This document shows, one piece after another, positions 9,277 to 16,981 of a DNA stretch of 64,000 nucleotides. Source of the stretch: Clostridium vitabionis (lineage in GTDB: Bacteria > Bacillota > Clostridia > Lachnospirales > Lachnospiraceae). Made by a program: the position numbers and the translations under genes. The notes beneath the pieces are model-generated. The model searched no databases. It was not told the DNA's origin and saw nothing but the letters and a program-made list of their open reading frames with translations. The DNA is taken from the NCBI RefSeq assembly GCF_015351765.1, contig NZ_JADKQA010000001.1:876394-940393 (forward strand). Reading direction: 5' to 3'. Numbering within the stretch: position 1 is the stretch's first letter; the number at the start of each line of letters is the position of its first letter.

Positions 9277-10511
9277 GGCTGTTCCTCCCCGCCCTTGATC
9301 TTCATGGGGACCCCGCAGAGGACGCGCCAGACCTCCGGGGAAGCGGCGGCGATCTTCTGGCACACCGTGCCGGAGACATCCCGGTACCTGCGCTCCCAGG
9401 CGTCCGCCGGCACGACGCCGCAGCCGATCTCATCGGCAGTCACCACGGCGCCGGGATTTTTCTCCAGAAGCGACGCGGCGAAGGCCATGGGGTCGCCGCC
9501 TTCCCGGAGGATACGCGCCACATAGGCTTCCAGATGAAGGACCAGGGGCGCGGAAAGTGCCCTTTCCGGCGGGTCGTCCCGGCCGTCCGCCACCGGGAAG
9601 TCCGCATTTCCCAGCTCCTTTGTGAGAAGGCTGCGGGCAAATGCCGTCTTTCCCTGCCCCTGCCCGCCCACAATGAACCGCGTCGAAAACCAGCTCCGGA
9701 CGAGTGCGATCTCCCGGGCATAGCCCTCATCCTCATTCGGCGTCTCGAGGATAAACGGCTTTCCCTGGAGGAGCGGATGAACCGCGATCCTGTGCATGGC
9801 GGCAAGGCCGATCTTCCCCTGCCCGAGTTTCTCGTGCCGATCCTTCGCCGCGCCGAGGTCATTTTTGCTGTCGTTAAAATGCACCGCACAGAGCTTCTCC
9901 AGTCCGATCACGCGGTCAAACTCGCCGAGAACCCCGTCGAGGTCATTCACGAGGTCATACCCGCCGTCCCAGACATGGCAGGTGTCCAGGCAGACGCCGA
10001 TTTTCTCCTTCATTTCCACCTGGTCGATGATTTTCCGGAGCTCTTCAAATGTTTTCCCCACCTCGGACCCTTTTCCGGCCATGGTTTCCAGGAGAACCGT
10101 GGTCTTCATCCCCACCTTCAGGGACGCGTTCAGGGCGTCGGCAACCAGGCGGATGCCGGTTTCCGCTCCCTGTCCCGTGTGGCTGCCCGGATGAAAATTA
10201 TAGAAGGAACCGGGAAGCTCCTCCATGAACGCCAGGTCATCCGCCAGCATCCGGCGGGAGAATTCCCGGACCTCCGGCTTCGCCGAGCAGACGTTCATCG
10301 TGTAGGAGCCGTGGGCAACCAGGGGGCCGAAATTCCCCGCGCGGAGCTTATCCCGGAGAAGCGCCATCTCCCCGGGTTCCGGAAGCTTCTCCCTGCCGCT
10401 CCGCGGATTCCGGGTAAAAAAGGCAAAGGTCGTTCCGCCGAGCTCCTGTTCCTTATCTGCCATGGCCGCGTAGCCCTTCGCCACGGACACGTGATTCCCG
10501 ATCCAGATCAT
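9273..10511 (-). CDS. Endonuclease IV fused to a CobU-like P-loop domain
   Basis: A single 412-residue frame joining two families. Residues 1-272 are a full AP endonuclease IV (Nfo), which cuts 5' to abasic sites. All nine tri-zinc ligands known in E. coli Nfo have counterparts: His67, His107, Glu142, Asp176, His179, His211, Asp224, His226 and Glu256. Residues 278-406 resemble the CobU kinase/guanylyltransferase: P-loop GGQGQGKT (282-289), DEIGCGVVP (360-368), RRYRDVSGTVCQKIA and a closing CGVPMKIK. The family's HRxxR stretch is not visible. There is no stop or ATG at the junction. The start overlaps the ABC-F stop and the end overlaps cbiB (both ATGA). Domain calls are firm; whether the CobU part is catalytic is unknown. 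Confidence 0.88.
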   Translation of the reverse strand: MIWIGNHVSVAKGYAAMADKEQELGGTTFAFFTRNPRSGREKLPEPGEMALLRDKLRAGNFGPLVAHGSYTMNVCSAKPEVREFSRRMLADDLAFMEELPGSFYNFHPGSHTGQGAETGIRLVADALNASLKVGMKTTVLLETMAGKGSEVGKTFEELRKIIDQVEMKEKIGVCLDTCHVWDGGYDLVNDLDGVLGEFDRVIGLEKLCAVHFNDSKNDLGAAKDRHEKLGQGKIGLAAMHRIAVHPLLQGKPFILETPNEDEGYAREIALVRSWFSTRFIVGGQGQGKTAFARSLLTKELGNADFPVADGRDDPPERALSAPLVLHLEAYVARILREGGDPMAFAASLLEKNPGAVVTADEIGCGVVPADAWERRYRDVSGTVCQKIAAASPEVWRVLCGVPMKIKGGEEQP

Positions 10512-12376
10512 TGGGGTGATTCCTCCGCTTTCAGCCGGTCGACAAGATCCTGCAGTTCGAGATACCGCTCCATCCGCTCCTCAAGCTTCCGGTCGGTCTC
10601 CGCCTTCTCCTTCATCAGCGCATCCAGCTTCACATAGTCGCTGGACACCGACGGGATTTCCGCCTCAAGCGCCCGGGATTTCTCCTCCAGCGCACTGATC
10701 TCCTCCTCGATCCCGTCGTACTCCTGCTGCTCCTTGTAGCTCAGCTTTTTCTTCGGCTGGTGCTTTTTCCAGGAAGGCTTCCCGGAATTCTCCCCGGCTT
10801 CCTCCCCGGCCGTGCCGGAGATGCCCCGCCGGCTCTCCTTCGGCCCGGATTCCGCCTCCGCCTGTCCGGCGGCCGCAAAAGCCGCGTAGCCCTCGGGATG
10901 GCGGCTGTGAAATTCCGTGTATCCCCCCTCGCTCTGCACCAGCGTCCCATTCCCGGAGAACGCAAAGATTCTCGTCACGACCCGGTCCAGGAAATACCGG
11001 TCGTGGGAAACCGTGATCACGATGCCGGGGAAATGATCCAGATAGTCTTCCAGGATCTGCAGCGTCCGGATATCGAGGTCGTTGGTCGGCTCGTCGAGAA
11101 TCAGCACATTGGGTGCGGACATGAGGACGCGGAGAAGATAGAGGCGCCGCTTCTCCCCGCCGGAGAGCTTCGCCACCGGGGCGTACTGCATACGGCTGTC
11201 AAAAAGAAAGCGCTCGCACATCGCGGAGGCGGTGACCATCCCGTCCGCTGTCGGGAGATATTCCGCGATATCCCGGACATAGTCGATGACCCTCTGGCCA
11301 CCCTCCGGCTGCTCATTTTCCTGACCGAAATAGCCGATCTTCACGGTCTGCCCGATCTCCACCTCCCCCTCGTCGGGCGGCACCTGCCCCGTCAGGACAC
11401 GGAGCAATGTGGATTTCCCGCAGCCGTTCGGGCCGATGATCCCGACGCGGTCATTTTTTAGGAAAATATAGCTGAAATCCCGGAAAAGCGTCCTCCCGCC
11501 ATAGCTCTTGGTGACATGGGAGAGCTCGATGGTCTTGTTCCCCAGCCGGCTTTTCGCCGACTGGATCTCCACCTGCCGCTCCTCCACAATCTTATCCCTG
11601 TCCCGGAGCTCCTCAAAGCGCTGGATATGCGCCTTCTGCTTCGTTGAGCGGGCTCTCGCGCCGCGCATGATCCAGGCGAGATCCTTTTTATAGAGCGCCG
11701 CCATCTTCCGCTCGGCCGCGAGCCTCGCGTCCAGCCTCTCCTCCCGGAGCTCAAGGTAGCCGGCGTAGTTCGCGTCATACCGGTAGAGCTTCCCCTGGTC
11801 GATCTCGAAGATGCGGCTGGTCACCGCGTCGAGGAAATACCGGTCGTGCGTGACCATGAGCAGGGCGCCGCGGAAGCGGGTGAGCCTCTCCTCGAGATAT
11901 TCGATCATTTCGCTGTCGAGATGGTTCGTCGGCTCATCCAGGATCAGGAGATCTGCCGGACAGAGCAGCGCCGCGACGAGCGCCGCGCGTTTTCTCTGGC
12001 CGCCGGAGAGGATTCCCGGCATCGCCTCCGGATCGGTGATGCCGAACCTCGCGAGCATGGCGAGCGCCTCCCCGTCCCCACCTCCGGTGTGGCCGGGACC
12101 GTAGATCATCGCCATCACATTGTCAAGGACGGTGAGGGAGGGATCGAATTCCGGATTCTGCGGGAGGTACGCGGTTCTCAGGCCGCTCATCGACGTCACC
12201 CGCCCGTCATCCGGCTCAAGCGCCCCGGCGGCAATCCGGAGCAGCGTGGATTTTCCGGTGCCGTTCACGCCGATGACGCCCACCTTGTCCGTATCGTCAA
12301 GGCCGAAGGACACCGCGTCGAGCAGCACACGGTTTTCAAAAGATTTTGAAATGTTTTCAAATGTAAGAATATTCAT
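10508..12376 (-). CDS. ABC-F family ATPase, Uup-like
   Basis: Soluble protein with two ATP-binding cassettes and no membrane domain. ABC-F proteins act on the ribosome or on nucleic acid rather than as transporters. The protein has 622 residues. Walker A motifs are GVNGTGKST and GPNGCGKST, signatures LSGGQRKRA and LSGGEKRRL, and Walker B motifs LILDEPTNHLD and LILDEPTNDLD. A charged linker (KKDLAWIMRGARARSTKQKA) separates the cassettes. The C-terminus is a predicted coiled coil (about residues 545-620), as in Uup. The start MNILTFENISKSF at 12376 matches the family; a TTG start 48 bases upstream is possible because the SD (AAAGG) is very close. The cellular role, such as translation rescue or antibiotic protection, cannot be decided. 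Confidence 0.9.
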   Translation of the reverse strand: MNILTFENISKSFENRVLLDAVSFGLDDTDKVGVIGVNGTGKSTLLRIAAGALEPDDGRVTSMSGLRTAYLPQNPEFDPSLTVLDNVMAMIYGPGHTGGGDGEALAMLARFGITDPEAMPGILSGGQRKRAALVAALLCPADLLILDEPTNHLDSEMIEYLEERLTRFRGALLMVTHDRYFLDAVTSRIFEIDQGKLYRYDANYAGYLELREERLDARLAAERKMAALYKKDLAWIMRGARARSTKQKAHIQRFEELRDRDKIVEERQVEIQSAKSRLGNKTIELSHVTKSYGGRTLFRDFSYIFLKNDRVGIIGPNGCGKSTLLRVLTGQVPPDEGEVEIGQTVKIGYFGQENEQPEGGQRVIDYVRDIAEYLPTADGMVTASAMCERFLFDSRMQYAPVAKLSGGEKRRLYLLRVLMSAPNVLILDEPTNDLDIRTLQILEDYLDHFPGIVITVSHDRYFLDRVVTRIFAFSGNGTLVQSEGGYTEFHSRHPEGYAAFAAAGQAEAESGPKESRRGISGTAGEEAGENSGKPSWKKHQPKKKLSYKEQQEYDGIEEEISALEEKSRALEAEIPSVSSDYVKLDALMKEKAETDRKLEERMERYLELQDLVDRLKAEESPQ

Positions 12377-12453
12377 GCCTTTAAGAATGGAAAACCACTG
12401 GGACTTGCCCGGTGGTTTCCTCAACGAATTCCCTGTCTGGTTTTTCCCGCGTC

Positions 12454-12681
12454 TTACTTCATCTCCCGGATCTCCCGGATGAGTTCCAGGTCATCGGCAG
12501 TCACGCGCATATTGGTGACCTGGGATTTCTCCCCAGGCTTCGTCACCGTAAGTTCCAGCACCGTCCCCTCCGGAAGGCCTCCCTGAAACTCATAAGAGAG
12601 AAACGCGCTGACCTTCGGATGATTTTTCTGAAACTTCTGGATAAGGGAGACGGCCTTTGCCGCCTTGATCGGATTGATCAT
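12454..12681 (-). CDS. Conserved-looking 75-residue protein of unknown function
   Basis: I do not recognise the family. It is small and soluble, with no signal peptide. The N-terminal half is basic (MINPIKAAKAVSLIQKFQKN) and the C-terminal half is acidic with a helical end (DDLELIREIREMK). GGAGG lies 8 bases before the ATG, and the gene begins 3 bases after the stop of the TPR gene, so it is very probably translated from the same message. A role as a partner of the TPR protein is only inferred from adjacency. Confidence 0.75.
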   Translation of the reverse strand: MINPIKAAKAVSLIQKFQKNHPKVSAFLSYEFQGGLPEGTVLELTVTKPGEKSQVTNMRVTADDLELIREIREMK

Positions 12682-12684
12682 GAT

Positions 12685-14532
12685 TTATGCCTCCGTAGAG
12701 CTCCCCGGATCCTTCTCCCCGGGTGCGGGCTCTGCTTTCCCGCCGGCTCCTCCGCCGAGCTCGAAGGCACCGTCGCTCAAGTTCTCCCAGACCTCCTGCG
12801 CAATCTCGCTCTTCTCCCGGCAGCCTTCCGCAACCGTGAGGGCTTCCTTCAGCGCGTCATTGTCCGGCTGGTCCTTCGCCTCGTCCTGGAAACGGCCGAG
12901 GCGGAACAGGGCACGCGCAAGCTCAGGCCTGTGCTCCGGATCGTTCTCCGCGACTATGCGGCTGATCGCCGCCTCGTTCGCGAAGCAGACCTCGGCCTGG
13001 GTGATATTGCCCGCATCCCAGAGAAGATTGCCCAGCTGGTCATAGTAGTCCGCAGATTTCAGCTGGCTCTCGCTGCCGGGCAGGCCGTGGTAGAGCGTGG
13101 CCGCCGCCCGGAGCGCGTTGGCGGCTCCCTGCAGGTTGCCGGAAGACAGCATCTCCTCCGCCTTCTTCGCGGCGTCCTCTGCAGCCGCGGTCTGCCGCTT
13201 CGCCGCGGCGTCCCGCTCGACATTCATCACCTCGATCAGATGCCGGCACACGGCATTGTCCGGATAGCGGTCGCAGATTTCCTTCGTCCGCTTCCAGTAT
13301 TCCTTCGCCTTCTCCGGCTGCTTGTCCATGCGGCATGCCTGGAATTCGTTATAAAAATTCTGCGCCTGCAGCGGTTCGGCTGCCGCCTTGTCCGCGCTGA
13401 CAAGCTCCTCGAAGATTTTTTCGTTCTCCGTGAACAGCCCGAGTGCCGGCTTCACCTCGCGGTTCTGCATATAAACCGCGGCGAGGGATGTCGAGAGGGC
13501 GGTGAAGCGGGTTTTGTAGGGCACCCGGTCCGGGGACTCTTCCATATACCCCTTGAGAGCCTTGAGAGCGCTCTCATACACCTGCTTCGCCTCGTCAGCC
13601 TTCTTCTGCCTGTTCAGGAGGTTTGCCTCATTGCCCCTGGTGTCCACATAAGCACAGCGGAGGGCAGCCAGCCTCTCCGGATCGCCGGTGAAGGCAGGAT
13701 CCGCGAGAACCGGCTCATAGATGCCGACAGCAGCCCTGAATTGGGCGAGGGCTTCATCAAACCGGTCGGTGGAGAGGTAGAGAATACCGAGATTATTGTG
13801 GGTTCCCGCCATATCGGCGGTCGGCTTTCCTCCCTTCCTGGCCGTCACCTCCTCGTTGACCTTGAGCGCCTGCTGGTAGAGGTTCTCGGCGGGCTTAAAG
13901 CGGCGGGTTCTCAGAAGGACCGTGCCGAGCTCCTGGCAGATCGGCGCGAGCCCTTCTACGTACTGGTCATGCCTTGCGAGCACAAGCTTCCGCTGGATGG
14001 TCAGCGCGCGGTTGTAGAGCGCTTCCGCAAGCGGGAGATTTCCCTTCGCCGCGGCCTCATTTCCCTGCTGGAAAATGCCCTGGGCCGCGGCAGAAAGCTT
14101 CTCCAGGTCAACCTCCGGCGCCGGGATGCTGTCGTTAATCCGGGCAAACATCCGCGCGACATCCGTGAGCAGCGGCTGGATCCCGCCCTGGTTCTCAAAC
14201 CAGACGCGGACGCCTGCCTTCTTCAGCCTGCGCAAATTGCCGAGGATCTCGCTGAACTCCTCGGAATTGATCTGGCCCACCGGGCAGGTGAAAATGAGAA
14301 AAAAGAGCCAGCCCTTAGGCATGGACTGGAGGATCGCGTTCTGCATCTTTTTCACGCTGTACCGCCCGTCCTTCCCGGTGCTCAGCGTCCCGGGATACTC
14401 CTCCACGGCAAAATCAAAGTGGAACATATGGTAAATGCCGTTCATCTGTTCGGCAAACCGGTGAACCTGCTCGACATCCTTCGGCTTGTTTTTCACCGGA
14501 TCCACGACATACAAAAGGATTGTGTTCATCAT
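12685..14532 (-). CDS. Tetratricopeptide-repeat protein with unidentified N-terminal domain
   Basis: Soluble protein of 615 residues with no signal peptide. Residues 1-135 form an unrecognised alpha/beta domain (MMNTILLYVVDPVKNKP, then WLFFLIFTCPVGQINSEEF). The rest is rich in TPR-like helix pairs, for example GNEAAAKGNLPLAEALYNRA, TRRFKPAENLYQQALKVNEE and LSTDRFDEALAQFRAAVGIY. The last 25 residues are a Gly/Ala/Pro/Glu-rich tail. TPR arrays bind partner proteins; the partner is unknown. GGGAGA six bases before the first ATG of an ATG-ATG pair decides the start. It is the first gene of the operon leading into abc-F, nfo-cobU and the cob genes. Confidence 0.85.
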   Translation of the reverse strand: MMNTILLYVVDPVKNKPKDVEQVHRFAEQMNGIYHMFHFDFAVEEYPGTLSTGKDGRYSVKKMQNAILQSMPKGWLFFLIFTCPVGQINSEEFSEILGNLRRLKKAGVRVWFENQGGIQPLLTDVARMFARINDSIPAPEVDLEKLSAAAQGIFQQGNEAAAKGNLPLAEALYNRALTIQRKLVLARHDQYVEGLAPICQELGTVLLRTRRFKPAENLYQQALKVNEEVTARKGGKPTADMAGTHNNLGILYLSTDRFDEALAQFRAAVGIYEPVLADPAFTGDPERLAALRCAYVDTRGNEANLLNRQKKADEAKQVYESALKALKGYMEESPDRVPYKTRFTALSTSLAAVYMQNREVKPALGLFTENEKIFEELVSADKAAAEPLQAQNFYNEFQACRMDKQPEKAKEYWKRTKEICDRYPDNAVCRHLIEVMNVERDAAAKRQTAAAEDAAKKAEEMLSSGNLQGAANALRAAATLYHGLPGSESQLKSADYYDQLGNLLWDAGNITQAEVCFANEAAISRIVAENDPEHRPELARALFRLGRFQDEAKDQPDNDALKEALTVAEGCREKSEIAQEVWENLSDGAFELGGGAGGKAEPAPGEKDPGSSTEA

Positions 14533-14593
14533 AAGTATTCTCCCGTTATCGGACTTGATTTCCAGGCTCCCCAATCTGCCCAGCCGATAACCG

Positions 14594-14622
14594 ATTATAC
14601 CACAGGCGGGCGGCAGCCACAA
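14594..14622 (-). promoter_or_regulatory. Promoter of the TPR / cobalamin-I operon
   Basis: Minus strand TTGTGG (14617-14622), 17-base spacer, TATAAT (14594-14599) preceded by an extended TG. It lies about 60 bases upstream of the TPR start and downstream of the ROK terminator. No riboswitch fits into the short leader. Confidence 0.65.
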
Positions 14623-14638
14623 CCGGCGGGCGGTATGG

Positions 14639-14668
14639 AAAAACCGGGTGCCTCAGCACCCGGTTTTT
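14639..14668 (-). terminator. Intrinsic terminator of the ROK gene
   Basis: Stem AAAAACCGGGTGC / GCACCCGGTTTTT (13 bp) with a four-base loop (14652-14655). It abuts the ROK stop codon at 14668 and carries a T-run on either strand, so it could also act bidirectionally. Confidence 0.85.
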
Positions 14669-15735
14669 CATTCCGCAAGAAGCGTGCGCCGGAAAGCCGC
14701 GGCGAACGCGCCGATATACTTCTCCTTGTCCTCAATCTCTGAATGCGCAACCTCAACCTCGCACAGGGAGGGGTTCTTCTCCTTGAGCGCCTGCTCGAAG
14801 GCCGCAACATGTTCCGCGGCGGCGAACGCCGGCCCGGTAAGGACAATCCGATCAGGACGGCACACACAGAGATAATTGCCGACTTTCTCCACGAGAATGT
14901 CCCTGAACTCCCCGCGGCAGAGATCCTCCTGCCCGAACACCCTGGCGGCATAATCCGTCAAAAGCTCCCTTGTCCCCGCCCCGGTGTCGACCGAAAGGCG
15001 CCCGATATCCCCGAACTGGAAAAGCCCGTTCGACGAAACCTTCTGCTGCACAACGAGGGCCGACGAAACGTAGGTGCCCACATAGAGGATCAACAGGATC
15101 TCACTGTTCTTCCCGGCGCCGAAGAGAACCTCGGCATCAGTGAGCGCGACATTCCGCTCCCGGAAAATCAGGGGGACGGAAAATTCCCTGGAGAAAATGC
15201 GGCCGAGATCGACTTCCCGGTTCCAGAGGCCGTCCAGCGGTTCACACACGCCGGTCTCCCTGTCGACCGTACCTGGCACCGTGACTCCGACGCCGATCAG
15301 CCGGCTTTTTCCCGCATAGTTTTCAAAGAGCTTCCGGGCATGGGATGCTGCCCCCTGCACGGCCTTATCCGGATCGTCAAAAGGTACGGCGCCGCTTAAG
15401 GCTTCCGACCGAACCACTTCCCCGCTCACTGAGCAGAGAGTCAGCGTGACCGTACCGGGAAGAAAATCCACAGCAAGGATCATGCCATAGTTCTCATTGA
15501 TCCCGATGTTGATCTTCCTCCGCCCGGCGCGCCTCTCCTCGCGGACCTCCCCTTTCTCGACGAGGACCCCCTCGCTGAGCAGCTCCGAACAGATCTGGGT
15601 GACCGCCGCCGGTGTCAGGTTCAGCGCCGCGGCGATGTCCTTCCGCGAGAGGTTCCCGCGGTCGTTCAGAAGACGCACGATCTTCGCCCGGTTGATATTC
15701 TTCAAATTGGTCAGATTCAGCCCTTGATATTTCAT
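14668..15735 (-). CDS. ROK-family (NagC/XylR-like) transcriptional regulator
   Basis: Probable sugar-responsive DNA-binding regulator, 355 residues. The N-terminal winged helix-turn-helix (NLSRKDIAAALNLTPAAVTQ) is typical. It is followed by an ASKHA-fold ROK domain with ILAVDFLPGTVTLTL and GVGVTVPGTVDRETGV. The usual EIGH segment reads GDIGRLSV, and I see no CxCGxxGC zinc motif, so sugar binding may be altered. GGGGGAGAA precedes the ATG at 15735. It is monocistronic, with its own promoter and terminator. Target genes are not evident from the neighbours. Confidence 0.85.
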   Translation of the reverse strand: MKYQGLNLTNLKNINRAKIVRLLNDRGNLSRKDIAAALNLTPAAVTQICSELLSEGVLVEKGEVREERRAGRRKINIGINENYGMILAVDFLPGTVTLTLCSVSGEVVRSEALSGAVPFDDPDKAVQGAASHARKLFENYAGKSRLIGVGVTVPGTVDRETGVCEPLDGLWNREVDLGRIFSREFSVPLIFRERNVALTDAEVLFGAGKNSEILLILYVGTYVSSALVVQQKVSSNGLFQFGDIGRLSVDTGAGTRELLTDYAARVFGQEDLCRGEFRDILVEKVGNYLCVCRPDRIVLTGPAFAAAEHVAAFEQALKEKNPSLCEVEVAHSEIEDKEKYIGAFAAAFRRTLLAE

Positions 15736-15803
15736 ATTCTCCCCCTGCCTTGCCCTGCCGGAATGCCTTCGGCTAGTGGCCGGCACCGTTCATTATCGGG
15801 ATA

Positions 15804-15832
15804 ATCTTAAATCAGAGCTGATAGCCTGTCAA
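15804..15832 (-). promoter_or_regulatory. Near-consensus sigma-A promoter of the ROK gene
   Basis: TTGACA (15827-15832), exactly 17 bases, TAAGAT (15804-15809) on the minus strand, about 70 bases upstream of the start codon. The 172-base gap holds nothing else recognisable. Confidence 0.8.
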
Positions 15833-15907
15833 GTTTAATCACAAATCGTTGATGTGGCACTTCGTTTCCGGTTCCTGACGGCCCCCCCACGTCCCGCGGG
15901 GCTCTGA

Positions 15908-16981
15908 TCACAAGGTTTTCTCCGAACGGACAGCCCAGCGGAGCTTTGTGGAGTGTGCCCGCGGATTCCGCCAGCACTCCTCCCGCCCCGGGCGGACCGG
16001 CTCCTTCGCGGCCGCACAGTAGATGCCGTCCCGCTCACCCTGGCGGAAAGCCTTTTTCACCAGCCGGTCTTCCCCCGAATGGAAGGTCAGGACCGCCACC
16101 CGGCCGCCCGGTGCCAGCACCAGGGGAAGTTTCTCCAGAAACGCGTAGAGCGACTCAAATTCGCTGTTGACATCGATGCGGAGCGCCTGGAATACCCGCT
16201 GGCAGGATTTCTTCACCGCCTCCTTGCGCTCCTCCGCCGGCATGGGCGGAAGGGCTGTCTCAATCGCCTTCCTGAGATCCGTCGTCGTCCGGATCTCCCC
16301 GCCCTTCCGGAAAATGCTGTGTACCTCCTCCGCGATTTCCGCCGCAAAGGGCTCATCCGCATTTTCCCGGAGGAGCCCCTGAAGCTCCTCCCGGTCGAGC
16401 GCGCGGAGCCGCTCCGCCGCTGTCTCCCCGGCGGTCGGGTCGAGGCGGAGGTCAAGCGGCCCTTCCGCCTTCCAGGTGAAACCGCGGGCGGGATTATCGA
16501 TCTGCATCGACGAGACCCCGAGATCCGCGAGAATAAAATCGAACGGGTGTCCCGGTGTGATCCGGTCAAGGTCGGCGTAGTTCTGGTGGAGCACCGTCAG
16601 GATCTCCGGCCCGTAGCCGAGGGAGGCGAGGCGCGCCCTGGTTTTCGCAGACTCAATGGGATCCAGGTCTGTGGCGTAGAGATGCCCCCTGCCCGCGAGC
16701 CTTTCCAGCATTTTCTGCGTGTGCCCGCCATACCCGAGCGTCGCGTCAAGGCCGGTCTCCCCCGGCCTGATCCTGAGCACATCCAGGATCTCGTCCACCA
16801 TGATGGGAATATGCGTGCCGGCCGGGGTACGCCCCTTCTCCGCCACCTTCCCCTGCTCATCCGCGTACTTTTCCGGATTCAGCTCCTTATACTTTTCCGC
16901 AAAATGGCGCGGATACTTCCCGCTGTAGTGGGCACGCCGGTGATGGGCCGGAGCTTCCGGGTTCGTCTTCTTTTCATCCAT
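15908..16981 (-). CDS. rsmH: 16S rRNA (cytosine-1402-N4)-methyltransferase family, RsmH-like
   Basis: SAM-dependent methyltransferase modifying C1402 of 16S rRNA, judged by family. The protein has 357 residues. It has HIPIMVDEILDVL, the SAM loop DATLGYGGHTQKML, FDFILADLGVSSMQID, the LDLRLDP motif and TFHSGEDRLVKKAF, all hallmarks of RsmH/MraW. A charged N-terminal extension of about 65 residues (HHRRAHYSGKYPRHFAEKYK) precedes the usual start. The gene is not in a division (dcw) cluster but follows a histidine kinase, overlapping it by 8 bases. It may therefore be a second RsmH paralogue; a canonical copy elsewhere cannot be excluded. Confidence 0.87.
   Translation of the reverse strand: MDEKKTNPEAPAHHRRAHYSGKYPRHFAEKYKELNPEKYADEQGKVAEKGRTPAGTHIPIMVDEILDVLRIRPGETGLDATLGYGGHTQKMLERLAGRGHLYATDLDPIESAKTRARLASLGYGPEILTVLHQNYADLDRITPGHPFDFILADLGVSSMQIDNPARGFTWKAEGPLDLRLDPTAGETAAERLRALDREELQGLLRENADEPFAAEIAEEVHSIFRKGGEIRTTTDLRKAIETALPPMPAEERKEAVKKSCQRVFQALRIDVNSEFESLYAFLEKLPLVLAPGGRVAVLTFHSGEDRLVKKAFRQGERDGIYCAAAKEPVRPGREECWRNPRAHSTKLRWAVRSEKTL

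Noticed and set aside
12412-14742. Very long plus-strand open frame opposite the TPR gene
   Set aside because: It is antisense to the TPR protein, lacks a ribosome binding site and has no recognisable domain.
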